Source: Comamonadaceae bacterium
GTDB taxonomy: Bacteria; Pseudomonadota; Gammaproteobacteria; Burkholderiales; Burkholderiaceae_C
Direction of reading: 5' to 3'
DNA: 64,000 bases
NCBI GenBank assembly: GCA_009996515.1
Contig: JAACZV010000014.1
Location: forward strand, 67,529-131,528
The notes under the pieces are model-generated. The model saw only the letters and a program-made list of their open reading frames with translations. It was not told the origin of the DNA and ran no database searches. The translations under genes were made by a program, and so were the position numbers. This document shows positions 8,701-17,581 of the stretch, piece after piece. The stretch's first letter is position 1. The number at the start of each line of letters is the position of its first letter.

Positions 8701-10047
8701 ATGTCGATTCGCAAGACCTCCCTGCTGCTGACCCTGCTCGTCGCGCTGGCGCCGGCCTGGGCCCAGATCGGCCAGCGCTTCCCGTCGGAGAAGCGCGTCG
8801 TGCCCGACCCCGTCACCGGCACGCCGCTGACCTTTCTGACGACGCAGCCGCGCGGCGACTCCAAGATCTACCCCAGCCATCCGCAGTGGACGGCCGACGG
8901 CCAATGGCTGGTGTTCCGCTCGGCGCGCGTGAAGGGCGAGGCCATCGCCGTCCACGAGGCCAGCGGCGAGATGGTGCAGGTCACCGAGGGCGGCTACGAC
9001 GGCATGCTCAACCTCGCGCAGTCGGGCGGCAACAAGCTCTACTTCCTGCGCAAGGGCGATGCGCCCAAGGTCATGCAGGCCATCGAGGTGGACCTGGATC
9101 GCGTGTTCGCCGACAGCAAGGCCGGCGCGATGAAGCCGGCCGGCAGCTACCAGCGCGTCATCGGCACGCTGCCGGCCGAGCTGGAGGCGGTGGGCGACAA
9201 CGCGCTGGACGCCGACGGTCAGTGGTTCTACTTCCGCATCCAGGGCAAGGCCTATGCGGGTGCCCGGCTGCCGGCCGGCACCAAGATCGAGCCGCCCTTC
9301 GGCCCGCGCGGCATGGGCGCCGGCCCGCATGCCATCGGCAAGATCCACGTGAAGACGGGCGAGATCCGGCATGTGGTCTCCGTGCCCTTCCAGATCGGCC
9401 ACATCCAGAGCAACAGCTGGAACCCGGGCGAGCTGGTGTTCAGCTGGGAGACGGGCGGCAAGTCGCCGCAGCGCACCTGGACGGTCAAGGGCGACGGCAC
9501 GGGCCTGCGCCCGCTGTATCCCGAGGCGCCCTATGAGTGGGTCACGCATGAGGCCTTCATCGGCAAGGATGAGGTGGCCATGGCCATCATGGGCCACCGC
9601 GCCATCCCGGGTGTCGTCGACCCGAGCCGCGCGCCGGGCACCGACGTGGGCGGTGCCAACCCGGGCCAGGACGCCGCCTGGGGCGACGCCGGCACGCGCG
9701 AGAAACCCACCGGCCTGGCCATCGTCAACCTGCGCACGCGGGAAATGACCATCGCCGGCCAGACGCCCTCGGGCAGCGGCTTGTGGCATGTGCACGGCTC
9801 GCCGGACGGGCGCTTCGCGGTGGGCGACGACTTCAGCCGCAGCCTCTACCTGATCGACCGCAAGACGCGCGAGATGGTCATGCTGACCACCGGCCACAAG
9901 ACGACCGCCCGCGACCATCCGCACCCGACCTTCAGCCCCGACGGCCGCAAGATCCAGATCCAGTCGGCCATGCTGTCGGCCGATGGCCGCGAGATGAATA
10001 TCTGCATCGTGCCGGTGCCGCAGGCCTGGCTGGAGCGCCGGCCCTGA
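8701..10047 (+). CDS. Secreted oligogalacturonate lyase-like beta-propeller protein (PL22-like)
   Basis: A 448-residue protein with a signal peptide (MSIRKTSLLL... APAWA, about 21 residues). The body is built of propeller repeats such as PSHPQWTADGQWLVFRS, SPDGRFAVGDD and HPTFSPDGRKIQI. The HPH pair at 406-408 and WHVHGSPDGR upstream resemble metal-binding histidines of oligogalacturonate lyases (PL22), which cleave short pectic oligomers by beta-elimination with Mn2+. Known PL22 enzymes are mostly cytoplasmic, so export is unusual. TolB-like propellers without lyase activity look similar, so catalysis is inferred. It sits between the CE12-type esterase and the TonB-dependent receptor. Confidence 0.65.
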   Translation: MSIRKTSLLLTLLVALAPAWAQIGQRFPSEKRVVPDPVTGTPLTFLTTQPRGDSKIYPSHPQWTADGQWLVFRSARVKGEAIAVHEASGEMVQVTEGGYDGMLNLAQSGGNKLYFLRKGDAPKVMQAIEVDLDRVFADSKAGAMKPAGSYQRVIGTLPAELEAVGDNALDADGQWFYFRIQGKAYAGARLPAGTKIEPPFGPRGMGAGPHAIGKIHVKTGEIRHVVSVPFQIGHIQSNSWNPGELVFSWETGGKSPQRTWTVKGDGTGLRPLYPEAPYEWVTHEAFIGKDEVAMAIMGHRAIPGVVDPSRAPGTDVGGANPGQDAAWGDAGTREKPTGLAIVNLRTREMTIAGQTPSGSGLWHVHGSPDGRFAVGDDFSRSLYLIDRKTREMVMLTTGHKTTARDHPHPTFSPDGRKIQIQSAMLSADGREMNICIVPVPQAWLERRP

Positions 10048-10292
10048 TATTCGCGGATGGGCGACGGGCGGCGAATATATTGAGTATCCTGAAACCCGGG
10101 TTCAGATGAATTCCGGCATGGGGCCAAACTCTTTCAAAGGGGTTTGGCCCAATCTATTTCCGGCCGCGCTCCGGCGGCCCGGCCCGCTCTCTGGCAATGG
10201 TCCCCACGAGCTGCAGCGCGCGGTGCAGATTGCTGGATAATCAAGGACTTGATCGAATCCCCTCCGAATCAAGGGTTTTCACCGAGGAGAAG

Positions 10293-10310
10293 CGCTCACG
10301 GTCATGATTC
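10293..10310 (+). promoter_or_regulatory. Candidate RG-I operator S2 upstream of the TonB-dependent receptor
   Basis: CGCTCA-CGGTCA-TGATTC: the left half is exact and the right half keeps only TGA. A further exact TGAGCG lies at 10323-10328. It is weaker than the sites at 31747 and 37090. Confidence 0.35.
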
Positions 10311-10350
10311 TTTGCTGGCATGTGAGCGTGGCGTAAACCCGCGCCCTAGA

Positions 10351-10416
10351 CTGTCTCCAGGGGCGAATAAAGAGGGCTGGTATCTGGCCCCGATCTGCTT
10401 GATATTCTGGAGACAG
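10351..10416 (+). promoter_or_regulatory. Inverted repeat masking the ribosome-binding site of the receptor gene
   Basis: CTGTCTCCAG (10351-10360) is a perfect complement of CTGGAGACAG (10407-10416). The right arm contains the GGAGA Shine-Dalgarno at 10409-10413, 8 bases before the ATG. In RNA this would be a 10-bp helix hiding the ribosome-binding site, with a 46-nt loop. If the CCTAGACT box just upstream is a -10 element, the transcript would start inside the left arm and the helix could not form fully. Confidence 0.4.
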
Positions 10417-10421
10417 ACAAA

Positions 10422-13400
10422 ATGCTGAAAAATATTCATGGCGGTCTGCCGGTTTTGCGTTGGACGCCGCTGGCCCTGGCCATTTCGGCCGCACTGGCCG
10501 GCCAGGCTCACGCCCAGCAGGCTCCGGCGGCTCCGGCAGCCGCCGAGAAGCCCGCCGATGACAAGGCCAAGGCCGCCGACAAGAGCGCGCAGCAGCTCGA
10601 GACCGTCACCGTCACCGGCATCCGCCGCTCCATCCAGAGCGCTATCGACCGCAAGCGCAACGCGTCCACGGTGACGGACAGCATCGTCGCCGAGGACATC
10701 GACCAGTTCCCGGACAAGAACGTCGGCGAGGCGCTGTCGCGCATCACCGGCGTGCAGCTGACCCGCGAGTTCGGCGAGGGCTCGCAGGTGGCCATCCGCG
10801 GCGTCGAGCCCGACCTGAACCGCGTCGAGATCAACGGCATGTCGGTGCTGGGCACCAGCGGCGGCGCCGGCCGCGGCGCCGAGCTGCGCGAGCTGGCTTC
10901 CGAGCTGATCGCCTCCATCGACGTCGTCAAGGGCTCCACGGCCGACCTGACCGAAGGCGGCGTGGGCGGCACCGTGCGCATCAACACGCGCAAGCCGCTG
11001 GACTTCACCAAGCGCACCATCGCCGGCACGCTGGCGGCCGAGCAGGGCAGCCTGCGCGGCGGCACGCAGCCGCGCGCCACGCTGCTGCTGGCCGACAAGT
11101 TCCTGGACGGCAAGCTGGGCGTCATGGCCAACCTGGTCTACGACAACATCCACACGCGCGGCGACTTCGCCCGCAACACCTCGTGGACCTTCCTGCGCGA
11201 CTGGGACTTCTCGCCCGAGAAGACCGTCACCAGCCTGAACCCCGCCGCCGCCGCCGTGACGACCTCGGCCGGCTGCACCGCGCTGGCCAACAGCAACGAC
11301 CGCAATGCCTGCCTGTCGCAGTGGTTCGATTACGCGCCGCGCATCTCGCGCTACGGCATCTGGGAACGTGACCACAAGCGCAGCTCCGCCGAGGTGACGG
11401 CGCAGTACAAGTTCAGCAAGGACTTCGACGCCTACGTCAGCCACCAGGTCAACACCCAGGCGCAGAAGCTCAACGACATGAACTTCGGCACCGACTTCAC
11501 GGCGATCAACCGGCTGGCCGTGAGCGGCAATGCGCCGGTCTACCGTGCGGACGGCACGGTGCAGACGGCGGGCACCTGCACGGACGTCAGCGCCAGCGCG
11601 ACGCCGGCCGGCATGGTGGTGGAGAACCACCATGTCACGCAGTACACGGTGGGCAACTGCCTGAACGTGGCCGGCCGGGGCGGCCAGGGCGCTTTCAGCA
11701 CCTCGGCGCGCGACTTCGCGCTGGACATCAAGTCCAAGTACAGCACCGCCGGCTTCAAGTTCAAGAACAACAACTGGCGCGTCGAAGGCCTGCTGGGCGA
11801 CTCCCGCTCCGACTACAAGAGCGAGAGCAACAACGTCGTGCTGACGCAGAACGCGCCGGGCCTGGTTGTCAAGCTCGACGGCTCGCGCCTGCCGCAGTTC
11901 ACGTTCCCGGCCGGCTACAGCCCCGATGACGCCGGCTCCTATGTGCAGGCCCAGCTGCAGTACCGCCCGTCGGCGACGCAGAACAAGGAGCGCCAGGGCA
12001 AGCTGGACTTCCAGTACAACTTCGACCACGACTTCTTCCACAGCCTGTGGTTCGGCGGCCAGGCGCGCCAGTCCAGCTCGCGCCAGTACAACGGCGGCGG
12101 CTACCTGGTGCAGAACAACGGCAGCCTGTCCAACACCGAAGAGGCGGTGGACATCAATGCCCGCACGGCCAACGTGAACCAGACCATCGTCTGGGATCCG
12201 CTCTACACCGGCACGGCGCAGCGCCCCAACGACACGCAGAGCTTCATCAACACGGGCTTCAAGACCTCGTACGTGACCGGCTCGCGCATGCAGGAGATCG
12301 TCAACGCGATCCGCACCAAGTCGCCCGGCACCTTCATGGGTGGCTATGGCGACGTCTCCGGCCTGCCCGTCAACTGGACGGCGCCCAGCTACGCGGCCGC
12401 CGCGGCCTCGGGCATCTTTGACACCAGCGACTTCAGCCACAAATACCTGTACGCGACGCCCGGCAGCGACGGCAAGACCTATCCGCAGATCCCGGCCTTC
12501 GACATCACCGAGAAGATCAAGGCCGGCTATGTGCGCCTGGACTGGGGCACGGAGATCCTGGGCATGCCGCTGGACGGCAACGTGGGCGTGCGCTACACGC
12601 GCACCAATGTGCAGTCCACCGGCGTGTTCACGAAGCGTCTGCGCGTCGAAACCTCGCCGGGCAGCACCACCTACAACGACCGCGTCGTCAGCAACACCAT
12701 CGTCTCCATCGACAACACCTACGCGGACACGCTGCCCAGCCTGAACGGCACGCTGCAGCTGCTGCGTGGCAAGCTGCTGCTGCGCGGCGGCTGGGCCAAG
12801 GTGATGGCCCGCCCGGCGCTGAACCTGCTGGCGCCCAACGTCAACTGCATCGAGGGCAGCGGCAGCACGCAGTTCGGCGGCGACGGCACCGACGACTGCT
12901 CGGCCGGCAACCCCGACCTCAAGCCCTACCGTGCCACCAAGTACGACCTGAGCCTGGAGTACTACCCCAGCCGCGACACGCAGGTCAGCCTGGCCACCTT
13001 CCGCACCAACATCGACACCTATGTCCGCACCGGCATCTACCAGCCCGGCGTGAACTTTTTCGGTGACGGCAAGCTGTACGACGTGACCCAGGCCATCAAT
13101 GGCCAGGGCGCGCGCACCCAGGGCATCGAGCTGGCGGGCCGCACGGCGCTGTCCTTCCTGCCCGGCTGGCTGAGCGGCTTCGGCGTGGACGCCAACTACA
13201 CCCGCATGGCCTTCAGCTATGCCAAGGGCAACGAGCTGATCAGCCCGCTGGACAACTCCATGCTGCCCTACCCGGGCCTGTCGAAGAACTCGTACAACCT
13301 GGGCCTGTGGTACGACGACCAGACCTTCAACGCCCGCCTGGCCTATGCCTACCGCGACAAGTACTACACGGGCGGCAACGACGTGTCGGGCAACCCGAAC

Positions 13401-13589
13401 TTCCGCGACAAGACCGGCTACCTGGACGCCAAGTTCCAGTGGAAGGCGACGAAGAACCTGACGTTCTCGGTCGAGGCCAAGAACCTGACCAACCAGGCGG
13501 AGCTGACGTACGCGGGCGACCTGAGCCGCCCCAACGAGCTGGCCTGGTCGGGCCGCCGCTACTACCTGACGCTGGGCTACAAGCTCTGA
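10422..13589 (+). CDS. TonB-dependent outer-membrane receptor, probably for RG-I oligosaccharides
   Basis: A 1055-residue protein with a signal peptide (cleavage after AGQAHA, about residue 31) and an Ala/Pro/Lys-rich linker. The TonB box is ETVTVTG (60-66). A plug domain follows, with DQFPDKNVGEALSRITGVQL, the AIRGVEPDLNRVEINGM segment and a VKGSTADLTEGGVGGTV turn. The remaining ~800 residues form the 22-stranded barrel, ending in YYLTLGYKL. The plug wording matches the Caulobacter/Xanthomonas subfamily used for sugar oligomers. Its ligand is inferred from its place among RG-I lyases. A good GGAGA ribosome-binding site lies inside an inverted repeat. Confidence 0.9.
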   Translation: MLKNIHGGLPVLRWTPLALAISAALAGQAHAQQAPAAPAAAEKPADDKAKAADKSAQQLETVTVTGIRRSIQSAIDRKRNASTVTDSIVAEDIDQFPDKNVGEALSRITGVQLTREFGEGSQVAIRGVEPDLNRVEINGMSVLGTSGGAGRGAELRELASELIASIDVVKGSTADLTEGGVGGTVRINTRKPLDFTKRTIAGTLAAEQGSLRGGTQPRATLLLADKFLDGKLGVMANLVYDNIHTRGDFARNTSWTFLRDWDFSPEKTVTSLNPAAAAVTTSAGCTALANSNDRNACLSQWFDYAPRISRYGIWERDHKRSSAEVTAQYKFSKDFDAYVSHQVNTQAQKLNDMNFGTDFTAINRLAVSGNAPVYRADGTVQTAGTCTDVSASATPAGMVVENHHVTQYTVGNCLNVAGRGGQGAFSTSARDFALDIKSKYSTAGFKFKNNNWRVEGLLGDSRSDYKSESNNVVLTQNAPGLVVKLDGSRLPQFTFPAGYSPDDAGSYVQAQLQYRPSATQNKERQGKLDFQYNFDHDFFHSLWFGGQARQSSSRQYNGGGYLVQNNGSLSNTEEAVDINARTANVNQTIVWDPLYTGTAQRPNDTQSFINTGFKTSYVTGSRMQEIVNAIRTKSPGTFMGGYGDVSGLPVNWTAPSYAAAAASGIFDTSDFSHKYLYATPGSDGKTYPQIPAFDITEKIKAGYVRLDWGTEILGMPLDGNVGVRYTRTNVQSTGVFTKRLRVETSPGSTTYNDRVVSNTIVSIDNTYADTLPSLNGTLQLLRGKLLLRGGWAKVMARPALNLLAPNVNCIEGSGSTQFGGDGTDDCSAGNPDLKPYRATKYDLSLEYYPSRDTQVSLATFRTNIDTYVRTGIYQPGVNFFGDGKLYDVTQAINGQGARTQGIELAGRTALSFLPGWLSGFGVDANYTRMAFSYAKGNELISPLDNSMLPYPGLSKNSYNLGLWYDDQTFNARLAYAYRDKYYTGGNDVSGNPNFRDKTGYLDAKFQWKATKNLTFSVEAKNLTNQAELTYAGDLSRPNELAWSGRRYYLTLGYKL

Positions 13590-13602
13590 CCGCGCCAGCG
13601 CC

Positions 13603-13680
13603 GCCGGCCCTGCGGGCCGGCCTGGCTCCTGTGTTGCGCTGACAGCGCGTCGGCCCCTGCTCACGCGGGGGCTTTTTTTT
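13603..13680 (+). terminator. Three-hairpin terminator cassette between the receptor and PL11 genes
   Basis: Three consecutive hairpins lie in the 104-bp gap: GCCGGCCC-TGC-GGGCCGGC (13603-13621), GCGCT-GAC-AGCGC (13636-13648) and GCCCC / GGGGC (13653-13672). The last is followed by eight T residues (13673-13680). The T-tract ends only 13 bp before the PL11 start codon. No promoter is visible after it, so PL11 may depend on read-through or antitermination. Confidence 0.85.
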
Positions 13681-13693
13681 GGGCGATCACCTC

Positions 13694-15541
13694 ATGAATC
13701 TTCTGCGTCGTTTCGTTGTCTGCCTGGCGCTGGCCGGGGCCGGCCTGGCCGGGGCCCAGCCGCTGGCGCCCAAGCAGATGGAGCGCCTGGACCGCGGCGT
13801 CGTCGCGCTGGCGACGCCGTCCGGCGTCTTCGTCGGCTGGCGGCTGCTGGGCACCGAGCCGGCCGGCGTGCGCTTCAATGTCTACCGCGATGGCCGGCGC
13901 ATCAACCGCGAGCCGCAGGCGCTGACCAGCCTCGTCGATGGTCAGGGGCGTGCGGACAGCCTTTACACCGTGCGGGCCGTCATCGGCGGCAAGGAGCAGG
14001 CCGCGTCCAGCGCCGTGGCACCGTGGAGCCAGCCCTATCTGCGCCTGCCGCTGCAAAAGCCCGAGGGCGGCGTGTCGCCCGACGGCGTGGCCTACACCTA
14101 CCAGGCCAACGACGGCGCGGCCGCCGACCTGGACGGCGACGGCCAGTACGAGCTCATCGTCAAGTGGCAGCCCACCAACGCGCACGACAACGCGCACAAG
14201 GGCTACACGGGCCACACGCTGCTGGACGCCTACAGGCTGGACGGCACGCGGCTGTGGCGCATCGACCTGGGGCCCAACATCCGCGCCGGTGCCCACTACA
14301 CCAGCTTCCTGGCCTATGACTTCGACGGCGACGGCCGGGCCGAGCTGATGCTGAAGACGGCCGACGGCACGGTGGACGGTGCCGGCCGGGTCATCGGCGA
14401 TGCCCGCGCCGACCACCGCAACGCCGCCGGCTTCGTGCTGGCCGGCCCGGAGTTCCTGACCGTCTTCAACGGCCTGACCGGCGCGGCCATGGCCACCGTG
14501 CCCTACACGCCGGCGCGCGGTGGCCAGGGCGAGGCCTGGGGCGATGCCTACGGCAACCGCGTGGACCGCTTCCTGGCCGGCGTGGCCTACTTGGACGGCC
14601 GGCGCCCCAGCGCCGTGTTCGCGCGCGGCTACTACACCCGCGCGGTGCTGGCGGCCTGGGACTGGCGCGATGGCAGGCTGACGCAGCGCTGGGTCTTCGA
14701 CAGCGACAGCGATGCCGCCAGCAAGCCCGCCGCGGGGCAGGGCGCGCACTGGTTCTCGGTGGCCGACGTGGACGGCGACGGCCGCGACGACATCGTCTAC
14801 GGCGCCGCGACCATCGCGAGCTCCGGCCGCCTGCTCTACAGCACCGGCCTGTGCCATGGCGACGCGCTGCACGTCAGCAGCTTCGACCCGGCGCGCGAAG
14901 GCCAGCAGATCTTCATGGTGCACGAGAGCCCGCGCTGCTACGGCGAGCATGGCCTGGAGATGCACGACGCCGCCACCGGCAAGATCCTGTGGAGCATGCC
15001 GGGCAACCACAGCGACGTGGGCCGCGGCGTCTGCTTCGACATCGACCCGGCCCACCCCGGCGCCGAATGCTGGGGCAACGTGGGCGGCCTGATGAACGCG
15101 AGCGGCCAGCGCATCAGCGACAAGCATCCCAACCGCTACAACTTCGCCGTCTGGTGGGACGGCGACCTGCTGCGCGAGTCGCTGGACCATGTGTCCATCG
15201 ACAAATGGAACCCCGCTGTCTTCAAATTCGAGAACCTGCTCAACGGCAAGGCCTTCGGCGCCGCCTCCAACAACGGCACCAAGGGCAACCCGGTGCTGTC
15301 GGCTGACCTGTTCGGCGACTGGCGCGAGGAAGTGGTCTGGCGCAACGAGGACAGCAACGCGCTGCTGATCTTCTCGACGACGGCGCCGACCCAGCACCGG
15401 CTGGTGACGCTGATGCACGACCCGCAATACCGCGTGCAGGTCGCCAACCAGAACGCCGGCTACAACCAGCCGCCGCACACCAGCTACCACCTCGGAGCCG
15501 CGATGAAGCCGCCGCGCTACCTGCCCATCATCACGCCATGA
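13694..15541 (+). CDS. Rhamnogalacturonan lyase, polysaccharide lyase family 11
   Basis: A 615-residue secreted enzyme (signal peptide ending LAGA, about residue 23). It resembles B. subtilis YesW/YesX: an N-terminal fibronectin-like part (GVFVGWRLLG... FNVYRDG) and an eight-bladed propeller. It carries calcium sites such as DLDGDGQYE, DFDGDGRAE and DVDGDGRDD, the HKGYTGHTLLDAY segment, and a C-terminal ADLFGDWREEVVWR motif typical of PL11. It cleaves the Rha-GalA backbone of RG-I by beta-elimination. The ribosome-binding site is poor. Its stop overlaps the next gene in ATGA, so the two form a coupled pair. Confidence 0.93.
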   Translation: MNLLRRFVVCLALAGAGLAGAQPLAPKQMERLDRGVVALATPSGVFVGWRLLGTEPAGVRFNVYRDGRRINREPQALTSLVDGQGRADSLYTVRAVIGGKEQAASSAVAPWSQPYLRLPLQKPEGGVSPDGVAYTYQANDGAAADLDGDGQYELIVKWQPTNAHDNAHKGYTGHTLLDAYRLDGTRLWRIDLGPNIRAGAHYTSFLAYDFDGDGRAELMLKTADGTVDGAGRVIGDARADHRNAAGFVLAGPEFLTVFNGLTGAAMATVPYTPARGGQGEAWGDAYGNRVDRFLAGVAYLDGRRPSAVFARGYYTRAVLAAWDWRDGRLTQRWVFDSDSDAASKPAAGQGAHWFSVADVDGDGRDDIVYGAATIASSGRLLYSTGLCHGDALHVSSFDPAREGQQIFMVHESPRCYGEHGLEMHDAATGKILWSMPGNHSDVGRGVCFDIDPAHPGAECWGNVGGLMNASGQRISDKHPNRYNFAVWWDGDLLRESLDHVSIDKWNPAVFKFENLLNGKAFGAASNNGTKGNPVLSADLFGDWREEVVWRNEDSNALLIFSTTAPTQHRLVTLMHDPQYRVQVANQNAGYNQPPHTSYHLGAAMKPPRYLPIITP

Positions 15542-16530
15542 AGCCGCTTGCGCTGATCGCGCTGCTGACCGCCCTCGCGGGCTGTGCCACGCCCGAGCCC
15601 GCGCCGCGGCCGCTATACCGCGACCCGGTGCTGGACGGCGCGGCCGACGTGTCGCTGGTCTTCAACCGGGGGCTGAAGCGCTGGGAGATGTTCTACACCA
15701 ACCGCCGCGCGACACTGCGGCTCCCCGACCCCAAGGACGTGAGCTGGGTGCATGCCACGCCCATAGGCATCGCGACGACGGACGACGGCAACCACTGGCG
15801 TGCCGCGGGCGAGGCGAAGTTCCCGGCCGAATGCACCGGCCCCACGCTGTGGGCGCCCGAGATTCAGGACTTCGACGGCGTCTACCACCTGTGGCTGACC
15901 ATCGTCCCCGGCGTGCACAAGAGCTGGACCGGCGAGCGCCGCATCGAGCACCTGACCAGCACCGACCTGCGCCACTGGACCTGCGCCGGCCGCGTGGAGC
16001 TGGGCTCGCCCCGGGTCATCGACGCGGCCGTCATCCGCGCGCCGCAGGGCGGCTGGCGGATGTGGTTCAAGGACGAGCAGGGCGGCAGCCGGCTCAAGGT
16101 GGCGGACAGCGCCGACCTGAAGTCCTGGACCGTGCGCGGCCCGGTCAGCCAACTGCCCGGCGAAGGCCCCACGGTGTTCCAGTTCGCCGGCCAATGGTGG
16201 CTGGTGGCCGACCTGTGGAAGGGCCTGCTGGTGCTGCGCTCCGACGATGCGCTGACCTGGCAGGAGCAGCCCACGCGGCTGCTGGCCGACCGGGGCCACC
16301 ACCCCACCGACCGCGCCAAGGGCCAGCATCCGGGCGTCACCGTCGTGGACGGCCGGGCCTACCTCTTCTACTTCGTGCACCAGGGCGGCGAGCCCGAGGC
16401 GAAGGCGGACGACCGCTGGCACCAGCGCACGGTCATCCAGGTGGCGGAGCTGCAGGTGAAGGACGGCTGGCTGACGGTGGACCGCAACGCACCGCCACCG
16501 GATCTGCGGCCGGCCTTCAAGGCCCGGTGA
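15538..16530 (+). CDS. GH43-like five-bladed propeller lipoprotein
   Basis: A 330-residue protein with a lipobox LAGC (Cys at 16), so anchored to the outer or inner membrane. The body has propeller motifs found in GH43/GH117-type folds: DPVLDGAADVSLVFN, GPTLWAPEIQDFDGVYHLWLT, VIDAAVIRAPQGGWRMWFKDE and HPGVTVVDGRAYLFYF. Candidate acids are Asp and Glu in these blades, but I cannot assign all three catalytic residues. It overlaps PL11 by ATGA and probably acts on RG-I side chains or released oligomers at the cell surface. The substrate is unknown. Confidence 0.7.
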   Translation: MKPLALIALLTALAGCATPEPAPRPLYRDPVLDGAADVSLVFNRGLKRWEMFYTNRRATLRLPDPKDVSWVHATPIGIATTDDGNHWRAAGEAKFPAECTGPTLWAPEIQDFDGVYHLWLTIVPGVHKSWTGERRIEHLTSTDLRHWTCAGRVELGSPRVIDAAVIRAPQGGWRMWFKDEQGGSRLKVADSADLKSWTVRGPVSQLPGEGPTVFQFAGQWWLVADLWKGLLVLRSDDALTWQEQPTRLLADRGHHPTDRAKGQHPGVTVVDGRAYLFYFVHQGGEPEAKADDRWHQRTVIQVAELQVKDGWLTVDRNAPPPDLRPAFKAR

Positions 16531-16555
16531 CGGGCGCGCGTGGCTGGGGGCCCCG

Positions 16556-17581
16556 TCAGTCGGCAGCGGCGGGCTCGTGCTCCGTGTGCCGGTCGGGCTC
16601 GGTGGTGTGCAGGATCTCGTTCAGCACGGCGGTGGCGTAATTGCCGGCCGGCAAGCAGAACGTGAGCACCAGTTGCTGGTCTTGCGGCCATTCCCATGAC
16701 AGCTCCGCGGGGCTCGCCACCAGGGCGCGGCGCTCCTGATCCAGGCCGGCGTGCTCCATGCCGTTGCACAAGATGGCGTGGCGCTCGGCCACGCCGTTCT
16801 CCAGGGCCTGCGCCTGATCGGTGGTGCTCACCCGGCCCCGGCCCCAGAGCGGCCCGGTGGGCCGGCCCGCCTCGTCCGTCACGTCGCCGGGCAGGGTCTG
16901 GCCCCACAGCCCCTGCCGGATGCGCAGCGCCAGCACCTCGTTGAAGACGAAGGAGCGCACCGCCGACAGGTAGATGCCCTTCTTCTTCGGGTTGCGCACG
17001 CGGATCTCGCGCGCCAGCATGGCGCGGCCCTGCTCGACGTTGCCGCCGTCATGGCCGAAACGCTGGGCGCCGAAGTAGTTGGGCACGCCCTGCGACGCGA
17101 TGGCCCGAAGATTGGCCTCGATGGCGTCGCGGTCGCCGCTCACGTCGCGCAGCACGATGCGGAAGCGGTTGCCCTGCAGGTCGCCGGGGCGCAGCTTCTT
17201 CACGTGGCGGCTCTGGCTCAGCACCTTGAACTCCGGGTGCTGGAGCTGGGTCAGGTCGGGCGTCTCGCCTTTCCCTTTGCCAATCGGCAGATAGATGCTG
17301 AACCACTGGCGCGTGATGGCGTAGCGGTCCTTGAGGCCGGCATAGCCCACGTCCCATTCCTGCACGCCGGCGGCCGCGGCCAGCTGCTGGGCGACGAAGG
17401 CGGTGTTGGCGCCGTTCTTCTCGACGTCCAGCCAGAGGTGCTCGCCCGCGCCGGAGGGCAGCTGCAGCGGCAGCTCGGTCACGAGGAAATCCTCGTTGAG
17501 GCTTTTCAGCGTGGCGCTGGCGCCGCTGGCGGGATAGGCACGGGGCCAGGTCGGCAAGGTGGTGTAGTGAGCGTCGGTCAT
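16556..17581 (-). CDS. truD: tRNA pseudouridine(13) synthase TruD
   Basis: Converts U13 in the D-arm of tRNA-Glu to pseudouridine. The 341-residue protein has the catalytic aspartate in AGLKDRYAIT, the NEDFLVTELPL opening typical of TruD, and the PNYFGAQRFGHDGGN segment. It has the usual family length and order. The gene converges with the GH43-like lipoprotein gene (25-bp gap). It is a housekeeping gene enclosed between two parts of the pectin locus. Confidence 0.95.
   Translation of the reverse strand: MTDAHYTTLPTWPRAYPASGASATLKSLNEDFLVTELPLQLPSGAGEHLWLDVEKNGANTAFVAQQLAAAAGVQEWDVGYAGLKDRYAITRQWFSIYLPIGKGKGETPDLTQLQHPEFKVLSQSRHVKKLRPGDLQGNRFRIVLRDVSGDRDAIEANLRAIASQGVPNYFGAQRFGHDGGNVEQGRAMLAREIRVRNPKKKGIYLSAVRSFVFNEVLALRIRQGLWGQTLPGDVTDEAGRPTGPLWGRGRVSTTDQAQALENGVAERHAILCNGMEHAGLDQERRALVASPAELSWEWPQDQQLVLTFCLPAGNYATAVLNEILHTTEPDRHTEHEPAAAD

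Larger units (their letters stand above)
10048..10421. other. Intergenic leader region of the TonB-dependent receptor
   Basis: 374 bp without a gene. From left to right it holds an 8-bp inverted repeat (ATATTCGC at 10047-10054, GCGAATAT at 10071-10078) and a 9-bp hairpin (GGGCCAAAC at 10121-10129, GTTTGGCCC at 10142-10150) that may end the PL22-like transcript. A palindrome ATCAAG-GA-CTTGAT lies at 10240-10253, then the operator-like site at 10293-10310 and a CCTAGACT box at 10345-10352. Last comes a 10-bp inverted repeat covering the ribosome-binding site. Confidence 0.5.

Noticed and set aside
10302-13664. A 1120-codon open frame antisense to the TonB-dependent receptor
   Set aside because: It mirrors a well-supported gene on the other strand; long antisense frames are expected at this GC content and its product is low-complexity Val/Ala/Arg/Gly.
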